A DNA stretch of 64,000 nt from Diphasiastrum complanatum (taxonomy: Eukaryota > Streptophyta > Lycopodiopsida > Lycopodiales > Lycopodiaceae): NCBI GenBank assembly GCA_029204225.1, contig CM055093.1, positions 28,655,777-28,719,776 of the forward strand, in the 5' to 3' direction. The translations under genes were made by a program, and so were the position numbers. Under the pieces are notes generated by a model that saw only the letters and a list, made by a program, of their open reading frames with translations, was not told the origin of the DNA and searched no databases. How positions within the stretch are numbered: the stretch's first letter is position 1; each line of letters starts with the position of its first letter. This document shows, one piece after another, positions 50,651-61,393 of the stretch.

Positions 50651-51392
50651 TGTCGCCTGACCCGAGGAACAAATCAGCACAGGACAGACAAGAGAACAAC
50701 AACAGTTCATCCTATGTCGAGGAGCCTGAGAGCTCAAAAATGAGCGAAGAGAGATCGAACATAAATTGTTCGACTGCCTACATTTGTGAAGACATATGTG
50801 CAGCATCAACATCTGACACACATGAGGTGATCCTAGACTCAGGAGCTACCTCACACTTCGTGACATCAAGACGAATCATGTCTGATTTTAGAAGTGTAGA
50901 TCCTTCAAGATTCATTGTTCTTGGAGATGGATCCAAACATCAAGTGAACGGTATTGGTTCACTATGGCTCAACACGAATGGTAGAGACAGACGACTAGAA
51001 GCCGTTTTGTTCATGCCAACACTACAGCAGGACTTGCTTTCTATGGCAAGGATAGCTGATGCAGGGATGTGTGTGACGTTTTATGAGAAAGCATGCAACG
51101 TGGTTGACACCAGTACCAGTACCCTGATCACTCAAGGCAGAAGAAAAGATAATCTATATCACCTGAAGGTACGTCTGTCTGCAGATCAAGTGCATCAGAC
51201 TCATGATGATTCGCTAGACACTCTATGGCATAGAAAACTATGCCACATGAACTCAATGGCACTTTACCAAGCAAGCCATCATGGAGCGATAACAGGGGTC
51301 ATCATCTCAAATGTAACCAGTTCGACCACCTGTGATGCATGTTTGAAGGGCCAGATGTCATGCACTCCATTTGTTAAAGACTCCACTAGAAC
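50650..51392 (+). pseudogene. element E protease and GAG-pre-integrase
   Basis: The retropepsin motif VILDSGATSHFV is at about 50827-50862; then GIGSLWLNTNGRDRRLEAVL, FMPTLQQDLLSMARIADAGM, LWHRKLCHMNSMAL and CDACLKGQM. It ends at SCTPFVKDSTR where element F is inserted; the frame that runs on to 51612 is LTR F sequence. Confidence 0.88.
51388..51392. repeat. target site duplication of element F, left
   Basis: AGAAC, identical to 55161-55165. Confidence 0.9.
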
Positions 51393-52537
51393 TGTTTACA
51401 AATCCCCTTTTCCAGAGGATTTGTTTACTACGGGACTTTTTACTTACTTCTTCTTCAGAACCGTTTCTGCTTGTTACCAGGCTCAAAGGCATTCGTTAGA
51501 TGGTTTCTTGATTTTACGATGCCAAACCAGGCAGAAGAAAATAGGTAGACGTTGTAGTATAGATTTTCTTTGTCCTGCCTGTCAAAGGACTATTCAAGGA
51601 CATTACTCTTGAACGCACTTACATTCTACATAGATGCAAGCCTAGAACACGCATTCATAGATCAGCATGTAAACCAATGAACGTTCAGTAGTTTGTACTG
51701 CTACTTACTCAAAAAACGGATTGAAATCAGGTTCTACACTACACTGAACTGAGCTACATTTGCATAACTGATAAACAAGAAACAAGAACTAATCTACAGC
51801 ATGTTAGAAGTCCAAGAATCAAGAAACTAACCAGCCTTTTGATTCTTGGACATCCCAAGAACATCAAGAACTAGAATGCTAGAGAATATGCAAGATTTAT
51901 GCCACATTTCTAGCCTATTTAGTTTACTTGAATGCTGGCTCCTACATTAATCCACAAGAAAACATGAAATCTAGGAAAGCAAGAAAACTAATCCACTCTA
52001 AATCCACAACCACACACAAAAGGAGGGAAGGACAAGATCATGAATGCATCACTCAAAAAACAAGCATGATCAAGGAGCTCAATGGACGCACCAAAGTCGT
52101 GAAGGCTCTTCTCATTTCAGCATGGAGTTGATACAATTCACAAAAAGCTCCTCTTCACAAAGAGGGAGTCTCTTAAATAAGCAAGAGAGCTACTTAGGTG
52201 GCATCCTAGTGGAATTTCCACATTTCACAAATTACAAGTGGAATAATGCTCTCCACTAGAGGTCACCATCAAAAGGTGGCTCACTCTACTTTCTTGAAGA
52301 GGGGTCTACTTGCATGTAATACATTTGCCTAGAAATACTAGTTCCTACATGGTCATTCCATCTTCCAGGATTCACCATGAGGCTTACACAGTTCTTACTT
52401 GTCATTACTAACTAGTATTCATCGGCTCTCAGTCTTCATTAGTCTCATCTTCTCATAGACCTCCTCGGTCTAAGGTGAGAGGTGCTCTTGAGTTGCTCTG
52501 TCCAAGTATCTTGGGGATTCGACAGAATCAGCCAACA
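51393..52537 (+). repeat. element F left LTR
   Basis: 1145 bp. It matches the right LTR throughout, with an extra about 14 bp near 51530 and without the 36-bp duplication found at 54500-54570. Short frames within it are duplicated in both LTRs and are not genes. Confidence 0.9.
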
Positions 52538-53335
52538 TCATCCCACCCCTAATGTGTTGCAGGACCCACTGCAATTCATATTGGACGATGTCGCTTCGCT
52601 TTCACATTGGTGTCTTCGATCGTCACTTGGAAAAGCGTAGATCCTCGTTCGCTTACATAAAACCAAGTGCTTATTGTCGCTAGTCTTTATCAAAACTATT
52701 TTCGCAAATTGCCGCAATTTAACAAGAATGTCTTATTGTTGCACTTGGTTTAGAATGTCTTATTGCCATAGGTGGTTGACATTCTCAAAATTGGAGAGCT
52801 CTTAGCAGCTTCACAACTTGCATGCTCAAGTGCTTTCCATGTGTGCGGACAGCTGCGGTGGTACTATTGTTGCGACGATGGAAGGCAGCCAAGACAATGG
52901 AATGCAGGTGTTGCGGTAGATTGCAGTGTCTACGGTGAACGAGTGGGATGTGGCTACTTGCAGTGTTTGTGATGTGGGGAGGTTGCGAAGGTATGTTGTG
53001 GTAGGATGATTGCAAGGTTTCGATGGAGCGGTTAGTTGCGGAGGTGAGGAGGGTTTGGGAATACAATGGCATATGGTTGCAACGATGGAATGCGGTTGCA
53101 ACTATAGAATGTGGGTGTTACAATAGACTGTGGCTGGAGGGTAGATGTCGATGGTTGATGGTGTGGCGATGGTATGCTGCAGATGTGGACGGTGTCAGCG
53201 GTCGATTACGATGATATGTCGTGGGAGGGCAGTTGTGACGATGGAGTGCGAAGGTGAGGAAGGTAGATGAATGCAATGGTATGCTAGTGGTGCAATGGGG
53301 TGTTATTAGTGGCAGTGGCAAGGAACTACTTCTAT
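52538..53335. other. element F interior, degenerate repeats
   Basis: Begins TCATCCCACCCCTAATG, not a tRNA-iMet primer site. From about 52850 on, phrases such as GATGGAATGCGGTTGCAAC and GTGG(A/T)AGGATG recur in degenerate form. Frames on both strands come from this repetition. Confidence 0.6.
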
Positions 53336-53344
53336 CTATAACAG

Positions 53345-53745
53345 ATTGAATTGCATCGGTTGAAATTTGAAGCCGAATCTGTCGGTTGAGATTGAACAAA
53401 GACACCCGGTTGAGATCAGAGAGAGTGTGTGTCGGTTGAGATCTGATAGTAGGCCGTTGGTTGAGATCTGAGTTATGTGCATCGGTTGAGATCTGATAGT
53501 AGGCCATCGATTGAGATCTGAGTGATGTGCGTTGGTTGAGATCTGATAGCAGGCCGTCGGTTGAGATCTGAGTGATGTGCATCGGTTGAGATCTGATAGC
53601 AAGCTGGCAATTGAGATCTGATGCAATGTTGTCAGTTGAGATCTGAGTAAAGACCATCAGTCGAGATTTCAATTGATCACCATCGATCGAGATGTAATGG
53701 ATGATCGTCGGTTGAGATTTGAAGAGGCCCTCTGGTTGAGATCTG
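53345..53745. repeat. 25-bp tandem repeat array in element F
   Basis: About 15 units built on GGTTGAGATCTGA. In the best-kept part (53430-53600) two unit types alternate, one continuing TAGTAGGCCGTC, the other GT(G/T)ATGTGCATC, giving a 50-bp higher-order period. Since 25 is not a multiple of 3, the minus strand reads as a 25-residue repeat protein (QISTDAHNSDLNQRPTIRSQ); this is a by-product. Confidence 0.88.
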
Positions 53746-53981
53746 AAGTGTAAAAAAATTGGAGGAGCAGGAGCTTGGATCCAGGTCTATTAGTGTGTTT
53801 GGTTACAAGTGATTAGCGAGTCTAACAGCTCATGGATTTGGGTAATGATGTAGCCAACGGGGTGGCTCTGTTCAGTTGCAGAAATTTGATGTGTTTAAAG
53901 ATTTAGAGTGTGCTTGCAGTGGACAAGGTTGCAAGTTTTTGTTGTAGAAGGTGTTGGAGGTCAATGGGCAACGGTGTCAAA

Positions 53982-55160
53982 TGTTTACAAATCCCCTTTT
54001 CCAGAGGATCTGTTTTTTACGGGACTTTTTACTTACTTCTTCTTCAGAACCGTTTCTGCCTGTTACCAGGCTCAAAGGCATTCGTTAGATGGTTTCTTGA
54101 TTTTACGATGCCAAACTAGGTAGACGTTGTAGTATAGATTTTCTTTGTCCTACTTGTCAGAGGACTACTCAGGTACATCACTCTTGAACACACTTACATT
54201 CTACATAGATGCAAGCCTAGAATGCTCATTCACAGTCCAGCATGTAGATCAATGAATGTTCAGTAGTTTCTACTGCTACTTACTCTAAAAACGGATTGAA
54301 ATCAGATTCTACACTACACTGAACTGAGCTACATTTGCATTACTGATAAACAAGAAACAAGAACTAATCTACAGCATGTTAGAAGTCCAAGAATCAAGAA
54401 ACTAACCAGCCTTTTGATTCTTGGACATCCCAAGAACATCAAGAACTAGAATGCTAGAGAATATGCAAGATTTATGCCACATTTCTAGCCTATTACATTA
54501 GTTGAATGCTGGCTCTTACATTAATGGCTATTATATTAGTTGAATGCTGGCTCTTACATTAATCCACAAGAAAACATGAAATCTAATCCACAACTAGGAA
54601 AGCAAGAAAACTAATCCACTCTAAATCCACAACCACACACAAAAGGAGGGAAGGGCAAGATCATGAATGCATCACTCAAGAAACAAGCATGATCAAGGAG
54701 CTCAATGGATGCACCAAACTCGTGAAGGCTTTTCACATTTCAGCATGGAGTTGATACAATTCACAAAAAGCTCTTCTTCACAAAGAGGGAGTCTCTTAAA
54801 TAAGCAAGAGAGCTACTTAGGTGGCATCCTAGTGAAATTTCCACATTTTACAAATTACAAGTGGAATAATGCTCTCCACTAGAGGTCACCATCAAAAGGT
54901 GGCTCACTCTACTTTCTTTAAGAGGGATCTACTTGCATTTATTACATTTTCCTAGAAATACTAGTTCCTACATGGTCATTCCATCTTTCGGGATTCACCA
55001 TGAGGCTTACACCATTCTTACTTGTCATTACTAACTAGTATTCATCGGCTCTTAGTCTTCATTAGTCTCGTCTTCTCATAGTCCTCCTTGGTCTAAGGTG
55101 AGAGGTGCTCTTGAGTTGCTCTGTCCGAGTATCTTGGGGATTCGATAGAATCAGCCAACA
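53982..55160 (+). repeat. element F right LTR
   Basis: 1179 bp. TGTTTACAAATCC to CAGCCAACA, followed by AGAAC. It has a local tandem duplication of about 36 bp (TTGAATGCTGGCTCTTACAT twice near 54500-54570) absent from the left LTR. Confidence 0.9.
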
Positions 55161-55165
55161 AGAAC
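55161..55165. repeat. target site duplication of element F, right
   Basis: AGAAC, identical to 51388-51392. Confidence 0.9.
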
Positions 55166-55849
55166 GACCAAGATTTTGGAGCTAGTGCATTCTAACATCT
55201 GTGGGCCTTTCAATGTGATCTCAATAGGAGGCTCGAAATATTATATAACCTTCATTGATGATTATAGTAAAATAGCCAAAGTGTACTTTATTCAGAATAA
55301 ATCTGAAGCACTTGATAAATTCACAGAATATGTGAATTGGACAGAGAGATGCACAAGCAACAAAGTGAAGCAGATAGGACAGATCAAGGTGGCAAATACA
55401 TCTCGAATCACTTCACTGACTTCTGCAATGATTGTGGCATCATTCACAGAAGGAGTGCAACCTACACACCGTAGCACAACGATGTTGTAGAGAGGAAGAA
55501 TAGGACTCTAATGAAGACATTGAAGACAGTGAGAGATGTAAGATTTGATGAGAAAAGGACAATAGCCAATGATGACCCTATCAGCTATGAGGTTCTGGAA
55601 AGATAGTACTATGATTTGCCACCAGTGAAAGAGGGAGTAGAAGATGAACACGAAAACGAAGATTTGCGAGTCGTTTCACATTCGAGTGATGAATCAGAAG
55701 ACAAAGGATTTGAGAGGTAGCCTACTGCTATATTTCATGTAAACCAGGATGGTTCCGAACCTAGCAGAGCAGACAAAGGCAAAGGCATTGCTGTCCCAGG
55801 AGAATCTCCTAGAAGGTTGACAAGACCATGAAGAGCGCCAACAAAGTAC
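55166..55849 (+). pseudogene. element E integrase core and linker
   Basis: TTKILELVHSNICGPF, KYYITFIDDYSKIAKVYFIQ, then a frameshift near 55380 leading to NHFTDFCNDCGI, NDVVERKNRTLMKTLKTVRD. The segment between RKNRTL and SYEVLER is much shorter than in other copies, so the integrase C-terminus is deleted. The linker SHSSDESEDKGFER, VNQDGSEPS and GIAVPGESPRRLTRP follows with stops. Confidence 0.85.
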
Positions 55850-56141
55850 GTGCCAGGCAGCTCTGCTTCTACATCAAAAACATTTTGTGGATTCAGTGGC
55901 GAACCACAAACTTTCAAGGAAGCGATTGAATGTCCAGAGAAGGACAAATGGATCCAAGCCATGAACGAAGAGATGGAATTGATGAGGAAGAACCAGGTAT
56001 GGATGTTGCAACCATTACCACATAAGCGCAAGACTGTCAAATGCAAATGGATTTTCAAGCTCAAGTATGGACCGAATGGGAATGTCTCGAAATACAAGGC
56101 AAGACTAGTAGCGAAGGGATTTTCTCAGAGATATGTTATTG
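55850..56141 (+). pseudogene. element E reverse transcriptase, N-terminal piece
   Basis: GSSASTSKTFCGFSGEPQTF, KDKWIQAMNEEMELMRKNQV, KCKWIFKLKYGPNGNVSKYK, ARLVAKGFSQRYVIDYS. Homology to RT stops there, before all catalytic motifs. Confidence 0.88.
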
Positions 56142-56194
56142 ACTACTCTCTCTATGGCGGCCGATGATTTGGATGATGGCCAATCTCGCACATC

Positions 56195-56650
56195 TCGCAT
56201 CTCGAATATCAAACATTCGAGTCATTGGAAAATTTGAGTTTTTGAAAAAATTTGAGTCTTTGAAAAAATTTGAGCCTTCGAAAAAATTCGAGTCTTCGGG
56301 AAAATTTGCGTCTTTGAAAAAAACAATTAAGTCTTTCGAAAAAATTCGACTTGACAATACAAAGGGTCCTTTGATCCTTCGAAAACATTCGAGTTGACAG
56401 TTCGATCCTTTGAAAAAATTCGAGTCTTTGAAAAAATTCAATCCTTTGAAAAAATTCGAGTCATTGAAAAAATTCGAGTCTTCGAAAAAATTCAAGTCTT
56501 TCCCAAAATTGAAGTCGTTCCAAAAATTCAAGTCGTTCTAAAAAATTGAGTCTTTCCAAAAATGCGAGTCTTTGGAAAAATTTGAGTCTTCGAAAAACTT
56601 CGAGTCTTTTGAAAAATTCGATCCTTTGAAAAAGTTTAAGTCGTTGATTG
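56195..56650. repeat. 18-bp minisatellite
   Basis: More than 20 units of the type TTTGAAAAAATTCGAGTC. As 18 is a multiple of 3, the array is open on both strands and reads as repeats such as KKFES (plus) and FFKDSN (minus). It starts about 55 bp after the truncation of element E. Confidence 0.9.
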
Positions 56651-56794
56651 CGTTTCATGCTCATTTCCTACATCCAAGTTCTATATTCTCAGCGTTTCAT
56701 TTATATAGTTGCGGTTGGCAGTTCAAGCTAAGTAGAATGAGTTCGATCTCTCTTGGGAGGCAGAGCAAGACGGTAATTCAGATGAAAACATCAT

Positions 56795-57077
56795 GTAGAT
56801 TAGGCAATGGTGAGAAAATTTTGAGAATTTGACCTTTTTTGAAAAAATCTTGACTTGTACAACTCGTTTATGACCCAATATCTTGTTAATATGATCTTCA
56901 AATCCTTATCAAGGACACTGTCGCTTTGCATAAGTAATACAACACCTGTAGATTAGGCAATGGTGAGAAAATTTTGAGAATTTGACTTGTACAACTCATT
57001 TATGCCCTAATATCTTGTTAATATGATCTTCAAATCCTTATCAAAGACACTGTCGCTTTGCATAAGTAATACATCAC
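56795..57077 (+). repeat. tandem duplication of about 150 bp
   Basis: GTAGATTAGGCAATGGTGAG starts both copies, at 56795 and 56948; copy 1 has an extra stretch of about 24 bp after GAATTTGAC that resembles the neighbouring minisatellite. Both end in GTCGCTTTGCATAAGTAATA. Confidence 0.88.
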
Positions 57078-58534
57078 CACATCTCTAAGATTCATTCTTA
57101 AGAGTGGTGTCGAAAGCATTGTTGCATATAGGGAAATGATTTGTCTAGTGATCTTTAGTGGTGGCTTATGCAATTTTCAAAGTTACATGTCAGTCTAACG
57201 AGCTCCCTGTAACTTGTCAAATGACCCTTGCTGCCAGTAAATATCACTTAGATGACCATTTTCTTCTGTAAAGATTGAGTGAAAATTCTGTGTACTCTAC
57301 ACAAAATGATCCTACGATGTGTTGTGAAACATTCTCTACAATATATTGATTTACCAAATATGTGAGTTCTTATTAGCACTGAAAAAAAAAGAGGCATATA
57401 AATTTTAATGAATATAAATTTTTAATTACGAACTTTAATGATTTCCTGAGCAAGTAAACAATGTGGACGAAACGTTTCCAGCATCCTCGCGATAATTGAA
57501 TGGTCAATTAACTGCACGTAAAGATCAGGAATGAATTTGTTCCCAATCATAAAGGATTGGCTCAGCATGTTACTTTAAGGCTGAAGTTTTTTTTATGGCC
57601 CACCATTTTTTACTTTTAAGAGGCTATAGCATTCTCCTCCAACTTCTGTACATACTTTTCATTGGCCATAGTCTCCTTTAAAATTTAGGACTTCAAAATT
57701 CATTGATGCTCGCATGCCGCTCTCATGTTGTTTAGATTTGTTCTACAGAATCTGCCAAATAAATGTGCAAGCCCTCAAATTCATGAGGAATGACATTCTT
57801 TGCATTAATTTATGCTCTTGAGTAACTAAGATTGAGCGTTACAAAGCAGAATTAGTTGATGATTAAAATTTCAATACTTGAAAGAGTTTATAATGGGACA
57901 GATCCAAGAGTTGGTGGAAGTGAATGTGAATCGAAAATCTGCAATGCAAAAGGAATGAAACTGAAAAAGAAAATTGAACTCACCCGACATCATCTCAATA
58001 CGGACGGTTGATGAGCACATCGCCCCTAAACAGTTCTATACTGAGGTGACAAAGTGAGCCCAGCTTTGAACCTTAATATAACTTTCTGGTCTGTCTCTCT
58101 CGAAACTCCCATAACTTCTGTTCTTCAAGTATCTACTCTTTCCAAATACTTAGCAAAATGTAGTTTAGAGGGTAAAAAGAGATGCATGCACTTTAAGCCT
58201 CATGGCTAACAAAATGTCTTGTTTGCATAGCTTTTATTTATCATAGGTCTGGACAAACGGAGGAGGAACAATAGTTCTTTGATAAATAACAGTGATGCCA
58301 TGGCTAAGGGGTGGATGGGCCTCTCCCATGCCTCTATCTCTACCAATGCCTCAAAAGAGATATATGTATATATATATATGGATCTTGGAAGGAGGATTGT
58401 GAGAAAGGGAGAAGAAGAATAGGTCAATTTGAATCAGGACATGGAGAGATAGAGAGAGAGTGAGAGGGAAAGAAAATTTGAAAGGTGTGAGCATATGTGT
58501 AATAAAAAAAGACTTGTATGGGTGGCCAATATGC
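57078..58534. other. no recognisable gene
   Basis: AT-rich with an A10 run near 57382 and a (TA)n tract at 58362-58379. Frames are short and without domains. Confidence 0.5.
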
Positions 58535-58691
58535 GTGCATGCATGGGTAGGAGGGCCATGCATCATCCTCCTCATTCATGCATCCTCTTTTTTTGAATTT
58601 TCAAAAAAAGTGCATGCATGGGTGAGGGGAGGAGCATGCATGGTGCACCCATACACATGCGCAAAACTGTACATAAGTTTAAATATATATA
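58535..58691 (+). repeat. duplicated segment, copy 1
   Basis: GTGCATGCATGGGTAGGAGG through CATACACATGCGCAAAACTG to TAAATATATATAG recurs at 58935-59097, with a 243-bp unrelated stretch between the copies. Rich in GCATGCATG palindromes. Confidence 0.88.
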
Positions 58692-58934
58692 GACTAGTAA
58701 AGAGTGCCCGTCGTTGATGGGCAATGGAGGCCGATCTTCATAGAAATGCATTTTTATTTCAACCTTTCCCGTGGAAAGTTTGATAATTTAAAAAATCCTT
58801 AGAGCACCTTTCAAATTTTTGATAATGAAAGTCTCATTTGTTTAACACCTTTCACTATGAAAGTATGTACATGCACTTCAAAACACTATGTGTGTTGGTA
58901 AAGGATAATTTGAATTTGGAGTGGGCCCCTTAGA

Positions 58935-59097
58935 TGCATGCATGGGGAGGAGGGCCATGCATCCTTTTCCCCATACATGCATCCTCCTCCCCAAGTTTTT
59001 TAGTTAAAAAAAGCTCATGCATGTGTGAGGGGAGGAGCATGCATGGTGCACCCATACACATGCGCAAAACTGTACATAAGTTTAAATATATATATAG
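58935..59097 (+). repeat. duplicated segment, copy 2
   Basis: Second copy of 58535-58691, with small differences in the middle (TTTTTGAATTTTC against CCCAAGTTTTTTAG). Confidence 0.88.
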
Positions 59098-60558
59098 ATA
59101 TACATATAACACAAAATATACATGATATGTTGATGAAAAAGATGATGATAATCGATTTATTCATTCATAGACAAACATAATAGAGATTTAGACAAAGAAG
59201 TCAAAATAAGGTATCAAATGATCTTCGAATCGTGATAACCATTACAAAATTAAAATAGACGTAGTTTCTACTGCAATTGACTTGTGCTCTCTCCACATCA
59301 CCTGACTTGTATCTTTATACTTTATGAATAAATTTTACTGCCTTATTGCGTTCAAATTAATGTTAGTGTGCATGTTATGCTTTCTTTATCATTTTGTTTG
59401 ATATTCTCTTAAAATTTTGTCTGAATCATCTACTTTACTTCCGCACCTATGGTCGTAAGACTTTGTGTTTGCCTACGTAATTGATCATACCAATTCCGAC
59501 AAATGTAACATTAGAATCATGTAGAATCAGCCATTCGATTCATTCTTTTGATTCGAATCCAAGAGGCATAGTGCATGCACCGAGGAATCGTTCCACACCT
59601 CAATTCCCAGCATCATGGGTCATGGTCTAAATATTATAAACTTGGATCGTAAATGTATTCAAATTGGAATTTGAGATGGGATAAGTTTCTTTACTAGGTT
59701 CTTGTAGTTTTTCTTAATTTTTTGGGACTCTCTAACTCTCAAATTTTTATGAATTTGTGATTTTTTCATTCGTAAAGAAAAAATTGATCATTCATTAGGT
59801 GTTTACAAATTCATGAAAGGATCCTCTCCAAAACAATTACAAGACTACGTCATAAATCACCTAGGGTGGTATTAGCTTTTATGAAATTTTAGGTATTTTC
59901 CTTTTTGTGAATTTTTTGGTCGCTTTTGGTGGTAGTTAATCATAATGTTTTGCAATAATTGATAGAATGTGAAAATCTTAAACATCAAGTAACCCCAAAA
60001 ATGCCAAGATCCATGCAATGTATAGCTTTGAAACTTGCTTGATGCAAAACTAGCATGAGAGAAACAGTACATCGTGATCTTGCTATTGGCTATTTGTGGC
60101 CATTGTACCCTTCAAGATCCTTTCTAACACCTTCCTAAGCATGCTAAAAGAGGCTATGGGATCCCTCATTATTTATTACAAATTCATATGAGTTGGGTGA
60201 TTGGATAATTAGGGAAAATGACCAACATAGTTTAACTAGAAGTCAAAGTGTTGCTTCACAAGTGTGAAATCGTCATGAAAGGGGCTAAGTTGGTGCCCAT
60301 ATTTTTTTATTGTTGTTTAATCTACATAAACTGCAATCATAGGTGGCTTTCAAGTAGATAAATCTAGAGTATTGATGTATTTGAAGGTTATGATTCAAGA
60401 TGAAACCCTAGTTTTCCATACCTTTTTGGTTACCCATTTCTTGTGGAGGTGTGGGTCTTCTCTCTACGGTTTCTTCTGCACCTGCAACTTTTCTTGGGAG
60501 TTGGGCTCTTGTCGCCCCTGTTTTGTCTTCTCGGTTCCTCTCTGGCTTTCGCCCTCTC
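59098..60558. other. no recognisable gene
   Basis: AT-rich intergenic sequence. No repeat match to the rest of the window and no domain seen. Confidence 0.5.
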
Positions 60559-61393
60559 TTGGCAGATTACATTGCTCATGTGGATAGTGGTTCTCTGCCT
60601 TTCCAGCACCTCCTCATTGCTGCGTGAGAGCTCCTCCCCATCTCTGCCCAGGCTTGTCTTCCTCCTTTTGAGCAACTCCTCACTTTCAGCTCTGATCACC
60701 TACAAGAGACCCTCTTGGAGCGCGTGCGGGTCCTGGTGCGGGGGCTTGGTTGTCAGCTCGGCCTGTGATTCCTTCCTTTCAACTGTCTTCAACCATCTTC
60801 AACACTGCTCTTCGTCTTCGCTTGGGGCTACCTCATCCTTCGGTCTTGGGTCTCTCTAGGTGTGTTTGTGGTCACCCTATTGATGCTCTTGCTATCCACC
60901 TCTTTCGTTGTCCTTTTGGGAGTGAGCGCACAGCTACGCATGATGTTCCGAGATGCAGCGGCCGCTATAGCCAGAGATGGAGGATTTCATGTCCTCAGAG
61001 AGCAGTCTCATGTCCTTCCTTCTTCCGCGTCCCACTCTTCCCACAGGCGGGTTGACATTGTCCTCTCTCGAGATAGGCTTCGTACTTTGGCAGATGTTGT
61101 TGTTGATGATCCCACACATGGTGACCTATTGCCTCGCTCTGCCATCACACCAGGAGAAGCGGCAAGCCGTGGCAGCACAAGAGAAGGAAAAAAACTACTC
61201 CGACAGGCACCCCACTGATGCTTTCCTTCCCCTGGCAATTGAGACTTATGGCACCTTGCATCGACGCTTTAAGGATTTTCTTCGCATGTGTTCTCATCAG
61301 GTGGTAGAGCGTCAAGGTATTCCTAGTTCTATTCTCGTGGCTTCTTTCAAACAACGTATTAGAATGGAAAGCAAAAGAAATGCGATGATGTAA
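60559..61393 (+). pseudogene. C-terminal part of a LINE-like protein with zinc finger and possible restriction-like endonuclease
   Basis: Pieced over frames: LADYIAHVDSGSLPFQHLL, LERVRVLVRGLGCQL, then FNTALRLRLGLPHPS and the finger CVCGHPIDALAIHLFRC with SERTATHDV; after a frameshift near 60945, RDAAAAIARDGGFHVLREQS, RRVDIVLSRDRLRTLADVVV, DDPTHGDL; after another shift, EKEKNYSDRHPTDAFLPLAI, ETYGTLHRRFKDFL. C-x-CG ... H ... C followed by a D ... DVVV ... K/Y series is the layout of C-terminal domains in some non-LTR retrotransposon proteins with a PD-(D/E)xK-type endonuclease. The RT itself is absent. GC content is higher than the flanks. At least two frameshifts and one stop: dead. Confidence 0.6.

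Larger units (their letters stand above)
51393..55160 (+). mobile_element. Element F: non-coding LTR element with repeat-filled interior
   Basis: 3.77 kb inserted in the integrase region of E. LTRs of about 1.15 kb start TGTTTACAAATCC and end CAGCCAACA; AGAAC duplications flank it. The 1.44-kb interior has no gag or pol. The first half consists of degenerate GATGG/GGTTGC-rich repeats, the second of 25-bp repeats. Neither a tRNA-iMet primer site nor a typical polypurine tract is seen. Strand is nominal because no coding or primer signal sets it. It resembles non-autonomous LARD/TRIM-like classes, which depend on other elements to move. Confidence 0.86.
48731..56141 (+). mobile_element. Element E: Ty1/copia retrotransposon of family C, interrupted by element F
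   Basis: 5' LTR (48731-49676), primer site, gag, knuckles, protease, GAG-pre-integrase, then element F (51393-55160), then integrase and the start of RT. It stops at about 56141 inside RT (AKGFSQRYVIDYS), after which an 18-bp minisatellite begins. No 3' LTR in the window. The pol is the same family as element C. Confidence 0.87.

Noticed and set aside
53118-53672. 184-codon minus-strand repeat protein in element F
   Set aside because: It follows from a 25-bp tandem repeat; overlapping frames on the same strand are also open.
56136-56664. Phe/Lys-rich repeat proteins on both strands
   Set aside because: An 18-bp minisatellite is open in several frames by its nature.
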